Numbered from the stretch's first letter, positions 25,263 to 33,985 are shown. The stretch is 64,000 nt of DNA from CAUZJO01 sp963580245 (GCA_963580245.1 CAUZJO010000001.1:62001-126000); one strand, 5' to 3'. The notes: generated by a model from the letters alone, not told the origin. Made by a program: numbers and translations.

Positions 25263-26345
25263 ATGAACGACAAACCCATGATTCATTCTTCGGTCAAGGC
25301 ACCCCACCGATTCCTGCTTCTCGGTGGGTGCCTGCTCCTGATGGGTCCGCTTGGCTGGGCGCAGATCGGCGGCGGTTTCATCGCCCCGTCCTCGGCCCTG
25401 GACGCGCTCAGTTCGGGACCGGTTGGACCCGGTGGGGCGGGGGCACTTGCTCTGGATCGGGCCAGGAACCTGCCGGGCGCGCCACCGGGGCCGGTGCAGC
25501 CGACGACTCCGGCCCGAACGACGCTATCCCCGGGCCGCGGCTTTGCCGTGCCGGCCTTGCCGGGGGGGGCCGCCGAGACGCTCGATCCGGTCATCCCCAA
25601 GGAGAAAGTCATGGCGGGCACGCGCGTTCGGGATCACATCACCGGCGAACTGCTCGATGACCCGCACGAGCAACTGGTCCCCGCCTCCGAGCAAACCAAT
25701 TTCTACGACGACGGGACGCACGGCGACATCGAGGCTGGCGACGGGAAGTTTTCGCTGGTGGATGTACGCGACGATGTATTGGGCGAGGGCACCCAGCGGG
25801 CCAAGGAACAGTTGGTCAGGGCCCTGGTGGTGGCCGAGAATCTGAGCCCCCTCGAGTTCTACGGGTTCACGTTGATGAGCACCGAGCTGCATGCGCCCTA
25901 CCGGCCCAAGAGCTCCTGGAAGCTGGTGCCCGATCCCGAAGGGGGCCCCGGCTTGACCCTGGCCCAAGTCCCCGTGGAGCGGCCCAAGGACGTGCCCGAT
26001 TATCGCGAGTGGGTGGGCCGCAAGGACGACAAGGTCAAGGAGGACTGGGCCGACCGCTTCCTGAAAAGCTACCGCATCAACCCCGACAGCCTTGAGAGCG
26101 AATTCTATCCTCTTTATATCCCGAATCCGCCCCAGCCTCCCCAGGTGGAGCCTCCGGACGCGGACCAGTGGACCCCGTTCAGCGACCCCGACGCGATAAC
26201 CCGCTTGCTAAGCGGCCAGGGCGCGGACACGACCGGATTCGGCGGCGGGGGGGCTAGTTCGCCATTTGGGCCTCGCGGCGGCGTGACCGGTGTGTCCATG
26301 AATCCCGGCACCTCGAGCAATTATTTCGGCACGACGGCGAGATAA
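25263..26345 (+). CDS. Secreted proline/glycine-rich protein, first gene of an uncharacterised cluster
   Basis: A 360-residue exported protein: signal peptide HRFLLLGGCLLLMGPLGWAQ, then a Pro/Gly/Ala-rich linker to about residue 110. A globular part includes NFYDDGTHGDIEAGDGKFSL, the D-D-G..G-D..A-G-D-G pattern seen in exported beta-sandwich modules of the choice-of-anchor kind. A Trp/Asp-rich helix (DYREWVGRKDDKVKEDWADRFLKSY) and a proline/glycine tail end it. AGGAAGG precedes the ATG by 10 nt. No enzyme motif is seen. The 20-bp gap to the next gene indicates co-transcription. Confidence 0.8.
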   Translation: MNDKPMIHSSVKAPHRFLLLGGCLLLMGPLGWAQIGGGFIAPSSALDALSSGPVGPGGAGALALDRARNLPGAPPGPVQPTTPARTTLSPGRGFAVPALPGGAAETLDPVIPKEKVMAGTRVRDHITGELLDDPHEQLVPASEQTNFYDDGTHGDIEAGDGKFSLVDVRDDVLGEGTQRAKEQLVRALVVAENLSPLEFYGFTLMSTELHAPYRPKSSWKLVPDPEGGPGLTLAQVPVERPKDVPDYREWVGRKDDKVKEDWADRFLKSYRINPDSLESEFYPLYIPNPPQPPQVEPPDADQWTPFSDPDAITRLLSGQGADTTGFGGGGASSPFGPRGGVTGVSMNPGTSSNYFGTTAR

Positions 26346-26365
26346 TCACCCCAGAAGGCTGATCC

Positions 26366-26803
26366 ATGGCACTGTCCCCCACTGAAGTCGAAGTTTTGTA
26401 TGGCGAATCCAAGAAACTGCTGGAATTGTGGATGCGTACCAAGTTGGCCTTCCTGAAGGCCTTCGGAGGCGGGGAGATCTCCAAGGAGCAGGAGAACGAC
26501 TATCTGCAACTCAAGAGCGAGATCTCGCGGATGTATCGCGCCATGGGCGAACGATTGCCCAAGGGGCTGCATTTCGACGGCGACAAGATGATGGAGATGC
26601 TCAAGAACGCGATGACCATGGAGCACCTCAAACGCCAGCCCCCGTCGGAGCGCCGGACGTTCTACGGCACCTGGCATCGGGTCTATATTAAGCTGACCCG
26701 CACGCTGGGGGCGCTCGAGGTGATGGGTGAGGGCTATTATCCGCACATGCACCGCAAGCTGCTCGAAGTCAAAGGCGGCGCGGGCAAGGGCAAGAAAAAG
26801 TGA
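26366..26803 (+). CDS. Small all-helical protein, paralogue A
   Basis: A 145-residue soluble, helix-rich protein with no signal peptide and a lysine-rich tail (GKGKKK). AGAAGG lies 9 nt before the ATG. By eye it aligns with the 184-residue protein at 30224: LLELWMRTKLAFLKAF against FINLWMQFFRFFAADL, a matching E-rich helix, and WHRVYIKLTRTLGAL against WHNLFLDMNRALGRL in the same order. I know no named family. The two paralogues flank the giant lipoprotein gene, which suggests two related cytoplasmic subunits of one system. Confidence 0.75.
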   Translation: MALSPTEVEVLYGESKKLLELWMRTKLAFLKAFGGGEISKEQENDYLQLKSEISRMYRAMGERLPKGLHFDGDKMMEMLKNAMTMEHLKRQPPSERRTFYGTWHRVYIKLTRTLGALEVMGEGYYPHMHRKLLEVKGGAGKGKKK

Positions 26804-26824
26804 TTTCACGGGAGGAGGGGTGAC

Positions 26825-29800
26825 GTGATTACCCTGCGCAACGTTCGGAACCTCGGCGGGCTGCTCGCCGTCGGCCTATTGTTGGCGACGACGATGGGCT
26901 GCAACAAGATGCTGGCCAACTTCTCGCTCAGCAAGGCGGAGAAACGCGCGACCGAGGCCGAAGATAACCGGGCGGCCGAGTTCACGCCCCAGCAACTCGA
27001 GGAGACGCAAGCCAAGATCAACCAGGCGGCTGGCGAGATCGAGAGGCAGGACTTCAAGACCGCGCGCCTATCCGCCAAAAAGGCGGCCGACCTGAGTAAG
27101 GAGTTGCTGGAGCGGACCAAGACGCTGCGCGCCGAGGCCGAACGCAACGAGGCCAACACCTGGATCGAACGCGCCCGCCTCAACGACGCCCAGAGCGTCA
27201 ACGACCTGCTCTTTCAGCAGCTCCTGGTGGACAACCAATCAGGACTGGAGCGATACGATAAACAGAAGTGGAACAAGGCCATCGAGATCTTCGATAAGGT
27301 CAAGAAGGATGTCCGCCACCTTCTGTACACGCTGGAGACCGATGCCAAGCAGTCCCTGGTCGAGACCGAGGGGATGCAGGAGGCCTTGCTGGAGGAAGGG
27401 GCGCTGGAGCACGCGCCGGAGTACGTCAATGAAATCGACCAGCAAATCGAGGACATCCGCAGGGCCATCGAGGTCGAGTACAACTATCGCAGTGCCATCG
27501 CCACGGCCGACCTTGCGCGCCAGACCAAGCAAGAGGGCATCCAGGAAACCAAGCGCGTCAAGAGCGACAAGCAACTGACCGAGATTGAAAACCTGCTCGA
27601 TGAGGCCACCAATCTGGGGTCCGAGATTTACGCGCCCCAGACCTATCGGGCCGTGGGCAAAGAATTCGACGGCCTGATCACCCAATACTACAATCAGAAT
27701 TACGACACGGTCCTCACGTCGGCCCCCGTGCTCAAGCCCAAGGTCCTCGACTTGATCGTGGAGACCAAGCGGGTGGCGGCCGGGACCAAGATCCAGGAAG
27801 TGCGGACGGCCATCAACAACCTGGTCGACGACAAGGCGCGCTCTTATCTGCCCGGGCGCGTCGAACTGTTGGAGTCGCTGCTCAAGGACGCCAAGGACCA
27901 GTATGACCAGGAGGCCTTCACCGATTCCAAGGAGGTCAGCCTGCGCGCGCTGGAACTGGAACAGAAGATCATCGACGAGTTCGACGACCTTGCCCAGCAG
28001 GAGTACTCCGCGGCCTCCGACGTGATGGGGACCGCCGAGGGCGTGTTCGAGCAGATGCAGGACATCTTCGACCGCCAGATTCCGGGAAAATGGTCCGAAA
28101 CGGTTCAGGCCTTCGAGGACTCCAAACAGGTCTTCAAGGAGGAGCTGAATCGCCGGCTCAACAACGCCCGCATTAGCCTGGGCCTGGCGGCCAACGAGCG
28201 CGGGGAGCAGGACTTCGACCTGTCGATCGAGACCGCCAAGCGCGTTGGCATCGAGGCCGAAGACGTCCGCCAGCAGACCTTCCGCGTGGTGGCGCACAAC
28301 GCCATCCTTGACCTGTCCAACATGGTCAGCCATTACGAGCGCGAAGGGGGACGGCGCTACGCCCGGACCGAGTTGGACAAGACCATCAACATGCTGGAGG
28401 AGTGCAAGAACCTGCTGTCGGTCGAGCAGTATCGCGAGGCCGTCAAACGCACCTCGGACACCAAGGCGCAGCTCGAAGTGATGGTCCAAGAACTGGAGCG
28501 CGTCGCCGAGTCCCGCATCCTGGACGCGACCAAGGCGCTCGCGCAAGCCAAGGATGACCGCGCCGAGAATTTCGAGAGTTCTCTCTACTCGCAGTCGCTG
28601 GTCAGCCTGGAGGAAGCCAAGCTGGCCCTGGAGGCCGAAGGAATGCAACTGGCCATTGAATCGGCGATTCAAGCCGAAACGATCGCCGCGGACGCCTCTT
28701 CGGGGGCGTTACGCCAGTGGACCGAAGACCTGATGCGGGCCAGTGACGACTACCTGGCCAAGGCGCGCGCGGCCGACGCCGCGCGTTACGCGCCCGAACA
28801 GTTCCAAAAGGCCTCGGACCTCAGGCGCAATCTTCAAACGTTGCATGATCAATCCGTCTTCCGCGATGCGATCGAGCTTGGCGCGCAGGTGGTCGCCGAG
28901 TCGAGCGACGCACTCTATGCGAAGGTGATCGAAGCCGAAGACGACATCGCCACCGCCCGGCGTTACGAAGGTTGGGAGTTTGAGCGGGAGCGGTTGGCCG
29001 AAGCCATTGTCAGCGCCAAGACTTCTCGCGACCTGATGGACAAGGGGGAGTACAATCTTTCGGAACAGTTCGCGTGGAACACCATCGTGATCGCCCAGGA
29101 CGTGACCAAGAAGGCCAAGCGCAAGGGATTTGAATTCCGCATGAACAATCTGGAGGCGCGGATGGAGGAGGCCCGCATCAAGGGCGCCGGTTACTATCAG
29201 GTCGGGGACTTGTCCAATGTCCTCGCCGAGATGAACGCGCTACGCCAATCCTTCAGCACCGATAGCTATGAAGATTTCGCCGAAAAGGTCGAACGGCTCG
29301 ATACGCAGTTGACCAGCCTGGTGGAAATGACGCCCGACGTTCTTCGGGACATGGTGCTCGTGATGGGCGACCAGCTGGCCGAGCTGGAGCGGCGCGGCGC
29401 GGCCGAACACATGCCGGCCAAGGTGGATGAGGTCGAACGCAAGATCAAGTACGCGCAGATCGATTACAAGGGCGAGAAATACCGACCCAGTTTCCAGAAC
29501 ATCAAGGACGCCCAGGCGATCATGCAGGAGGTCGCCGTCAACCTGGACGAACGGGAATTCGACGCCGATCTCAACGATCACTTAACCGAGTTTGGCGACG
29601 AGTTGAGCAAGTTTGGCGTCATTCTCAACATGGGTCCCACCGTCATGTCGCAGCTGATCGTCGGCACCAACGGCCAGGCCAAGGCCACCTCGATCCTGTC
29701 GGCGAGTTCACCCTCGGACCTTCGGACTCGCGTGACCGAAATCGGCGCGGAGCTCACGCAGATGCACCCACCCGACTCTCGGGTCTCGCAATGGCAAGTG

Positions 29801-30028
29801 ACCGTGAATATGCTGAGCAAGGCCAAGACGGCATCCGCCAACTTCGAGAAACTGCTGATCCTTGATCAGTATAGCCTCCAGGAGGCCAAGGAGATCGTCC
29901 AGACCGCTTACCTGCAGATGTTTCAGGCCAAAGCCGAACAGGAAGAGATCCAGAGAACGATCGAGTATCCCCACAGGAAGCTCCGACCCGCCGGCGTCGA
30001 GCGTGTCGTCTCCTTCCAGGGATATTAA
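26825..30028 (+). CDS. Giant lipoprotein of repeated DUF4398-like helical hairpins
   Basis: A 1067-residue protein. The signal ends in a lipobox-like LLATTMGC (Cys ~26), so it is probably anchored in the outer membrane facing the periplasm. The rest is almost wholly helical, built from about nine to eleven repeats of the DUF4398 kind: a short lead such as ARRYEGWEFE, DAARYAPEQF, GSEIYAPQTY or GRRYARTELD, then a long helix, a turn with Y/F (EQYREAV, NQNYDTV, GEYNLSE), and a second helix. DUF4398 proteins usually carry one such unit. A GTG start at 26825 follows GGGAGGAGGGG. It is 21 bp after paralogue A and 3 bp before a microprotein gene. A periplasm-spanning spacer or cell-wall-associated scaffold is a reasonable guess. 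Confidence 0.85.
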   Translation: MITLRNVRNLGGLLAVGLLLATTMGCNKMLANFSLSKAEKRATEAEDNRAAEFTPQQLEETQAKINQAAGEIERQDFKTARLSAKKAADLSKELLERTKTLRAEAERNEANTWIERARLNDAQSVNDLLFQQLLVDNQSGLERYDKQKWNKAIEIFDKVKKDVRHLLYTLETDAKQSLVETEGMQEALLEEGALEHAPEYVNEIDQQIEDIRRAIEVEYNYRSAIATADLARQTKQEGIQETKRVKSDKQLTEIENLLDEATNLGSEIYAPQTYRAVGKEFDGLITQYYNQNYDTVLTSAPVLKPKVLDLIVETKRVAAGTKIQEVRTAINNLVDDKARSYLPGRVELLESLLKDAKDQYDQEAFTDSKEVSLRALELEQKIIDEFDDLAQQEYSAASDVMGTAEGVFEQMQDIFDRQIPGKWSETVQAFEDSKQVFKEELNRRLNNARISLGLAANERGEQDFDLSIETAKRVGIEAEDVRQQTFRVVAHNAILDLSNMVSHYEREGGRRYARTELDKTINMLEECKNLLSVEQYREAVKRTSDTKAQLEVMVQELERVAESRILDATKALAQAKDDRAENFESSLYSQSLVSLEEAKLALEAEGMQLAIESAIQAETIAADASSGALRQWTEDLMRASDDYLAKARAADAARYAPEQFQKASDLRRNLQTLHDQSVFRDAIELGAQVVAESSDALYAKVIEAEDDIATARRYEGWEFERERLAEAIVSAKTSRDLMDKGEYNLSEQFAWNTIVIAQDVTKKAKRKGFEFRMNNLEARMEEARIKGAGYYQVGDLSNVLAEMNALRQSFSTDSYEDFAEKVERLDTQLTSLVEMTPDVLRDMVLVMGDQLAELERRGAAEHMPAKVDEVERKIKYAQIDYKGEKYRPSFQNIKDAQAIMQEVAVNLDEREFDADLNDHLTEFGDELSKFGVILNMGPTVMSQLIVGTNGQAKATSILSASSPSDLRTRVTEIGAELTQMHPPDSRVSQWQVTVNMLSKAKTASANFEKLLILDQYSLQEAKEIVQTAYLQMFQAKAEQEEIQRTIEYPHRKLRPAGVERVVSFQGY

Positions 30029-30031
30029 ACC

Positions 30032-30160
30032 GTGGATATGCTGCTCAAAATATTCTCCGCCGACTATTACGTCTATTGGGTGGAATTGTTGACGATCGCC
30101 GCGATTCTGGTGCTGTTGTTCTATGTCTTCTACGCGCTGAACCTGTTCAAAAAAGATTGA
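30032..30160 (+). CDS. 42-residue single-pass membrane microprotein
   Basis: GTG 30032 (or ATG 30038) to TGA 30158-30160, beginning 3 bp after the giant lipoprotein stop. The product reads MDMLLKIFSADYYVYWVELL, then a hydrophobic helix TIAAILVLLFYVFYALNLF and a KKD end, a clean inner-membrane anchor. CAGGGA lies about 15 nt upstream and translation is probably coupled. It is too short for ordinary gene finders, but the position, the frame and the membrane profile are persuasive. It may be an inner-membrane partner of the lipoprotein. Confidence 0.6.
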   Translation: MDMLLKIFSADYYVYWVELLTIAAILVLLFYVFYALNLFKKD

Positions 30161-30223
30161 ATCACGGGCTATTGCTTCTATAATCTCCAGTCCGTCAGAA
30201 CCGTGAGTTAGCAAGAAGGCACG

Positions 30224-30778
30224 ATGGTTAAAGCTCCACCGAAGCCCCCCAAGAAGGGGGGGGCCACCAATGCCGCCAGGGACCGGCAGTCCAGGTTCAG
30301 GTTGACCAAGCCCCAGAAGGCCTATGTGGGCGAGCTGCTCAAGCTCGAGAACCGCGTCGCCCTCTGCCGCGAGTTCATCAACTTGTGGATGCAGTTTTTC
30401 CGTTTTTTCGCCGCGGACCTGAGCGAGAAAGAGATCACGCAGGCCGAGGAGAAAGCGTTTTTCCAGGCCATGTCGGCCTTGGCGCGCAAGCATTTCCTGT
30501 TCGTCGAGATGATGGGCGACACCTTCGACCGCGGCGGCGACGTCATTGATGTCCTGGGCGTTGCCGTCAGCCTGGCCAACATCCAGGTCATGCCCGAGAA
30601 CACCCGCTCCAAACTCGAGCTGGATTGGCACAACCTGTTCCTCGACATGAACCGGGCGCTGGGACGCCTGATCCGACGCCTGCCCGGCAACATGAGCCTG
30701 TCCGAAGCCCTCGCCTCGCTCAGCAAGACGGCCCCCGCCAAGCCCGCGCCCAAGCCCGCCCAAAGCAAGGGAAAATGA
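30224..30778 (+). CDS. Small all-helical protein, paralogue B
   Basis: A 184-residue cytoplasmic protein with basic Pro/Lys-rich ends (MVKAPPKPPKKGG..., ...KPAQSKGK) and a helical core homologous by eye to the protein at 26366 (INLWM, LSEKEITQAEEKAFFQAM, LDWHNLFLDMNRALGRL). AGAAGG precedes the ATG by 7 nt. Its stop overlaps the next start (ATGA), so it is coupled to the pentapeptide-repeat gene. Function unknown. Confidence 0.75.
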   Translation: MVKAPPKPPKKGGATNAARDRQSRFRLTKPQKAYVGELLKLENRVALCREFINLWMQFFRFFAADLSEKEITQAEEKAFFQAMSALARKHFLFVEMMGDTFDRGGDVIDVLGVAVSLANIQVMPENTRSKLELDWHNLFLDMNRALGRLIRRLPGNMSLSEALASLSKTAPAKPAPKPAQSKGK

Positions 30779-31308
30779 GGACCTATCACGAGCAGACGGC
30801 GCGGCGTTTCCACTCGGGGAAAGAGGTGGAGGCAGCGGTCCGGTCCGGTGAGTCTCTGGAAGGGGCCGACCTGAGCGGGCTGAATCTGTCCGGGATGGAC
30901 CTGTCGGGGGCGGACCTGGGTGGGGCCCGCCTGAGCGGTGCCGATTTGTCGGGCACCCAACTGAGGGAGGCGCGACTGGAACGGGCGATGCTTGACCACG
31001 TCCAAGCCGCCGGTGCCGACCTGAGTGCCGTCCGCGCCGAGTTCGCCGTCTTCGGCCTGGCCGACCTGCGCCAGGCCCGACTGGAGGGGGCGGGCCTGCG
31101 CCGCGCCAACCTGGTCGGCGTGAACGCGGAAGAGGCCAATTTCAGGGGCGCGGACGTCTATTACGCGCGTTTCGCGGCCGCCAAGCTGCACGGGGCCGAC
31201 TTCACCGGTGCCAACGTCGAACGGACGATTTTCCGCGCCGCCGATATCCGAGACGCAAGCCTGCGCGAGACACGGGGCGCGGCGAATTTCGATCGGGTCA
31301 GGAAGTGA
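30775..31308 (+). CDS. Pentapeptide-repeat protein
   Basis: From ATG 30775 (overlapping the upstream TGA) a 177-residue protein. After a ~30-residue head it forms about 25 A(D/N)LxG-type pentapeptides (GADLSGLNLSGMDLSGADLGG and similar units), giving a right-handed quadrilateral beta helix. The upstream in-frame extension to 30625 is a shadow of paralogue B. Pentapeptide proteins range from DNA mimics that protect gyrase to unknown scaffolds; no clue favours one. Coupled at both ends (its TGA overlaps the next GTG). Confidence 0.85.
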   Translation: MRTYHEQTARRFHSGKEVEAAVRSGESLEGADLSGLNLSGMDLSGADLGGARLSGADLSGTQLREARLERAMLDHVQAAGADLSAVRAEFAVFGLADLRQARLEGAGLRRANLVGVNAEEANFRGADVYYARFAAAKLHGADFTGANVERTIFRAADIRDASLRETRGAANFDRVRK

Positions 31309-31913
31309 AGTCCGGCATGTTGCTCCGCCATTTCATGCTCGACGTCGGTCCGCTCGAGTCCAACGCCTTTCTCATGGCGGACCTTGAATCGCGGACCGGG
31401 CTGCTGGTGGATGCCGGGGCCTTTGAGTCGGCCATCGTCGCGGTGGCCGAAGAACACGACCTCCGGATGGCCGCCGTCCTATTGACGCACCTGCACTGGG
31501 ACCACGTGGACGGCCTGGGTGAATACCTGAAACGATGGCCTGGAGCCCGGGTCCATGCGCCCGCGCGGCCCCCCTCGGTGCCCGACGCCCAGATCGTCGG
31601 CCACGGCGACGAGTTCGACGTGGGCCCTTTCCACTTCCAGGCACTCAAGACCTCCGGTCACACGCCCGAATCGATCTCTTACTATTGCGCCGGCGCGGGG
31701 GTGTGCTTCGTCGGCGACTGTATCTTCGCGGGCTCGGTCGGCGGAACCAGCAGCGACGCCCTTTTCGAAGAGGAAACGGGCCATATCCGCAACCACCTAT
31801 TCACATTGCCCGAGATGACGGAATTGCTCTCGGGTCACGGTCCGGTCACCACCGTGGCCATCGAGAAACAGGCCAACCCGTTCCTCAAACCCGGCTTCGG
31901 TCGCACCGCATAA
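31305..31913 (+). CDS. Metallo-beta-lactamase-fold hydrolase
   Basis: A 202-residue enzyme of the glyoxalase II-like MBL superfamily. The dinuclear metal site is intact: THLHWDH at residues 61-67, His in KTSGHTPES, Asp in GDCIFAGSVGGTS, and His in LLSGHGP. It is likely a cytoplasmic thioesterase or general MBL hydrolase. GTG 31305 overlaps the pentapeptide gene stop; an internal ATG 31317 (MLLRHFMLDVGPLESN) is an alternative start. It is the last gene of the coupled cluster. Confidence 0.88.
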   Translation: MKSGMLLRHFMLDVGPLESNAFLMADLESRTGLLVDAGAFESAIVAVAEEHDLRMAAVLLTHLHWDHVDGLGEYLKRWPGARVHAPARPPSVPDAQIVGHGDEFDVGPFHFQALKTSGHTPESISYYCAGAGVCFVGDCIFAGSVGGTSSDALFEEETGHIRNHLFTLPEMTELLSGHGPVTTVAIEKQANPFLKPGFGRTA

Positions 31914-32011
31914 CGAGCCCACCCTCCCGGTCCCGTCCCGACGATGTCCAAAGGCGCCGGGGATGGGGTATCGTGGGCTTTGAGGCCTGGGACTGGATTG
32001 ATGAAAATAGG

Positions 32012-33400
32012 GTGGGAAATCACCTGAAATTTGAGAAATCTAGCCCGGTGCAAGCACCGGCGGGCGAGGTTTTCGCCTGGCACCAGCAGCCCGGGGCCTT
32101 CGAGCGGCTCACGCCCCCGTGGAGCAGGATTGAAGTCATCGAGCGTCCCAGCCGCATCGAGAATGGCTCGCGAGTCGTCATTCGGATGAAGGTTGGACCC
32201 GTGTGGCGGCGGTGGGTGGCCGAGTACTGCGATTTTGAACAGGGACGCCAGTTCGCCGACGTTCAGCCCGAAGGCCCCTTCGCCTACTGGAGGCATTTAC
32301 ACCGGTTCAGCGCCGACGGAGAGACCGCCAGTCGGCTCAAGGACCTGATCGAGTATGAGCTGCCGCTGGGAGCACTGGGACGGGCGTTGGCCGGTCGCCA
32401 TGCGCGGCGCGAGCTGGAGCGTGAGTTTCGCTATCGGCACGCGGTCACGGTCGGCGACCTCGAAATGCTGGAGCGCCACCGCCGCGCCGGCGCGGGGCCG
32501 ATGCACGTCTTGGTCAGCGGCTCCTCGGGTCTGATCGGATCGCAACTGGTCCATATGCTCTCCTGCGGCGGGCATCGGGTCACCCGCCTGGTTCGCCGCC
32601 CGCCTCGCCCGGGTCAGGCCGAAGTGCGGCTGTCAGCCGAATCGGGGGGCTTCGAAGGCGGGGGGCTCGAGGGCCTTGATGCGGTGGTCCATCTGGCCGG
32701 CGAAAACGTCGTGGCGGGGTTCTGGAACGCCGGCCTCAAGCAACGCATCCGCGACAGCCGGGTCGAGGGCACGCGCCGTTTGTGCGAGGCGCTGGCCGGT
32801 CTGGACCCTCCCCCGCGCGCGCTCGTGTGCGCCTCGGCCCTCGGCTATTACGGCGACCGCGGCGATGAAGAACTGGAAGAACGAAGCGGGCCGGGCGAGA
32901 GCTTCCTGGCCGATGTCTGCCGCCAATGGGAGGCGGCGACCGAACCCGCCCGAGAGGCCGGGATGCGGGTGGTCAAGCTGCGCGTCGGCGTCGTGTTGAG
33001 CCCCGCCGGCGGCGCGCTGGTCAAAATGCTGACGCCTTTTTGGTTGGGACTCGGCGGCCGCCTGGGCCACGGGCGGCAGTGGATGAGCTGGATCGCGCTG
33101 GACGACGCGCTCGACGTGATCTACCACGCGCTGATGGATGAGCAGCTAGAAGGCCCGGTCAACGCCGTCACCCCCCACCCGGTGACCAACGCGGAGTTCA
33201 CCAAAACGCTGGGTCGCGTGTTGCGGCGGCCGACCATTTTCCCCGCGCCGGCCTTTGCCCTGCGACTTGCCGTGGGAGAACTGGCGGACGAGCTGCTCCT
33301 GACCAGCGCGCGAGTTGTTCCCCGCCGGCTTACCGACCGTGGGCATTCATTCCGTTATCCGCAGTTGGAGGACGCATTGCGCCACGTCCTGGGGCGGTGA
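32012..33400 (+). CDS. SRPBCC domain fused to TIGR01777-type NAD-dependent epimerase
   Basis: About 462 residues. The N-terminal ~150 residues are a START/SRPBCC ligand-binding domain (FEKSSPVQAPAGEVFAWHQQ, FERLTPPW). The C-terminal ~300 are a YfcH/TIGR01777 epimerase with HVLVSGSSGLIGSQLV (dinucleotide site), VVHLAGENV, CASALGYYGDRGDE (YxxxK-like region altered) and a DUF1731-type end (VTNAEFTKTLGRVLRRP...RVVPRRL). The frame is open from 31535 but overlaps the MBL gene; I take GTG 32012, with GTG 31973 an alternative. Start confidence is low, family confidence high. Confidence 0.87.
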   Translation: MGNHLKFEKSSPVQAPAGEVFAWHQQPGAFERLTPPWSRIEVIERPSRIENGSRVVIRMKVGPVWRRWVAEYCDFEQGRQFADVQPEGPFAYWRHLHRFSADGETASRLKDLIEYELPLGALGRALAGRHARRELEREFRYRHAVTVGDLEMLERHRRAGAGPMHVLVSGSSGLIGSQLVHMLSCGGHRVTRLVRRPPRPGQAEVRLSAESGGFEGGGLEGLDAVVHLAGENVVAGFWNAGLKQRIRDSRVEGTRRLCEALAGLDPPPRALVCASALGYYGDRGDEELEERSGPGESFLADVCRQWEAATEPAREAGMRVVKLRVGVVLSPAGGALVKMLTPFWLGLGGRLGHGRQWMSWIALDDALDVIYHALMDEQLEGPVNAVTPHPVTNAEFTKTLGRVLRRPTIFPAPAFALRLAVGELADELLLTSARVVPRRLTDRGHSFRYPQLEDALRHVLGR

Positions 33401-33497
33401 GAAACCGGTGTCCGGCAACTCCGTGACGGTGAGGACCGGGGACGAGATCCAATGGGCATGAGAGGGGAGCACGCTTCGCGAGGGCGATCGGGCCCAG

Positions 33498-33929
33498 CTA
33501 CGCCATGGTTCTCAAGACGGAATTCACAACTTCGCGATCGAACGCTTGCGGGTCGAATTCACCCCCGATCCAATCCAATAACTCCTGATGCTCCTCGTGA
33601 TTGGGATCGCCGATCACTTCGAGAAAATGTTCGTAGCCCCAGACGCCGCCGCAGTCTTCCGGGGGGCATGCGCGCTTGCCGGCCAGGCATGCGGGGTAGC
33701 GCATGTCCTCCTTGGGCGGGCCGACCTGCTCGATCACCAGCCGATGGAGCCAGCTGTCGCCGAAGTCGTACTGATAGGTGAACTTCGCGCCCTTTCCCCG
33801 TACGACGTCGCGGAGTGCCGATTTCGTTTCGTTCAACACCTCCACGCCGAAGTCCATATCAAAACGCAGCCATCCCATAAGAATTCTCGAATTCTTATGG
33901 GATGGCTGTGAAAATAAAGCGCATTTCAC
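33498..33929 (-). CDS. pRiA4b ORF-3-like protein, N-terminally truncated
   Basis: The 143-residue product carries the C-terminal core of the plasmid pRiA4b ORF-3 family (FTYQYDFGDSWLHRL, EQVGPPKEDMRYPACLAGKRACPPEDCGGVWGYEHF, DPNHEEHQELLDWIG). It lacks the usual first ~60-80 residues. Instead the frame starts in or beyond a 20-bp inverted repeat (33867-33908), which encodes the QPSHKNSRILMGW segment. It is probably a remnant left after a palindromic element or deletion removed the 5' end. No partner gene is seen. Confidence 0.6.
   Translation of the reverse strand: MKCALFSQPSHKNSRILMGWLRFDMDFGVEVLNETKSALRDVVRGKGAKFTYQYDFGDSWLHRLVIEQVGPPKEDMRYPACLAGKRACPPEDCGGVWGYEHFLEVIGDPNHEEHQELLDWIGGEFDPQAFDREVVNSVLRTMA
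33867..33908. repeat. 20-bp perfect palindrome at the truncated gene's 5' end
   Basis: Arms CAGCCATCCCATAAGAATTC (33867-33886) and its exact complement (33889-33908) are separated by TC. A third partial copy, GGGATGGCT, is at 33958-33966. EcoRI-like GAATTC sites sit at the centre. Confidence 0.7.
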
Positions 33930-33985
33930 AATGACAACCCGAATTCCGCAGGGCTGTGGGATGGCTCTGAAACGAGGTTGCGTTC

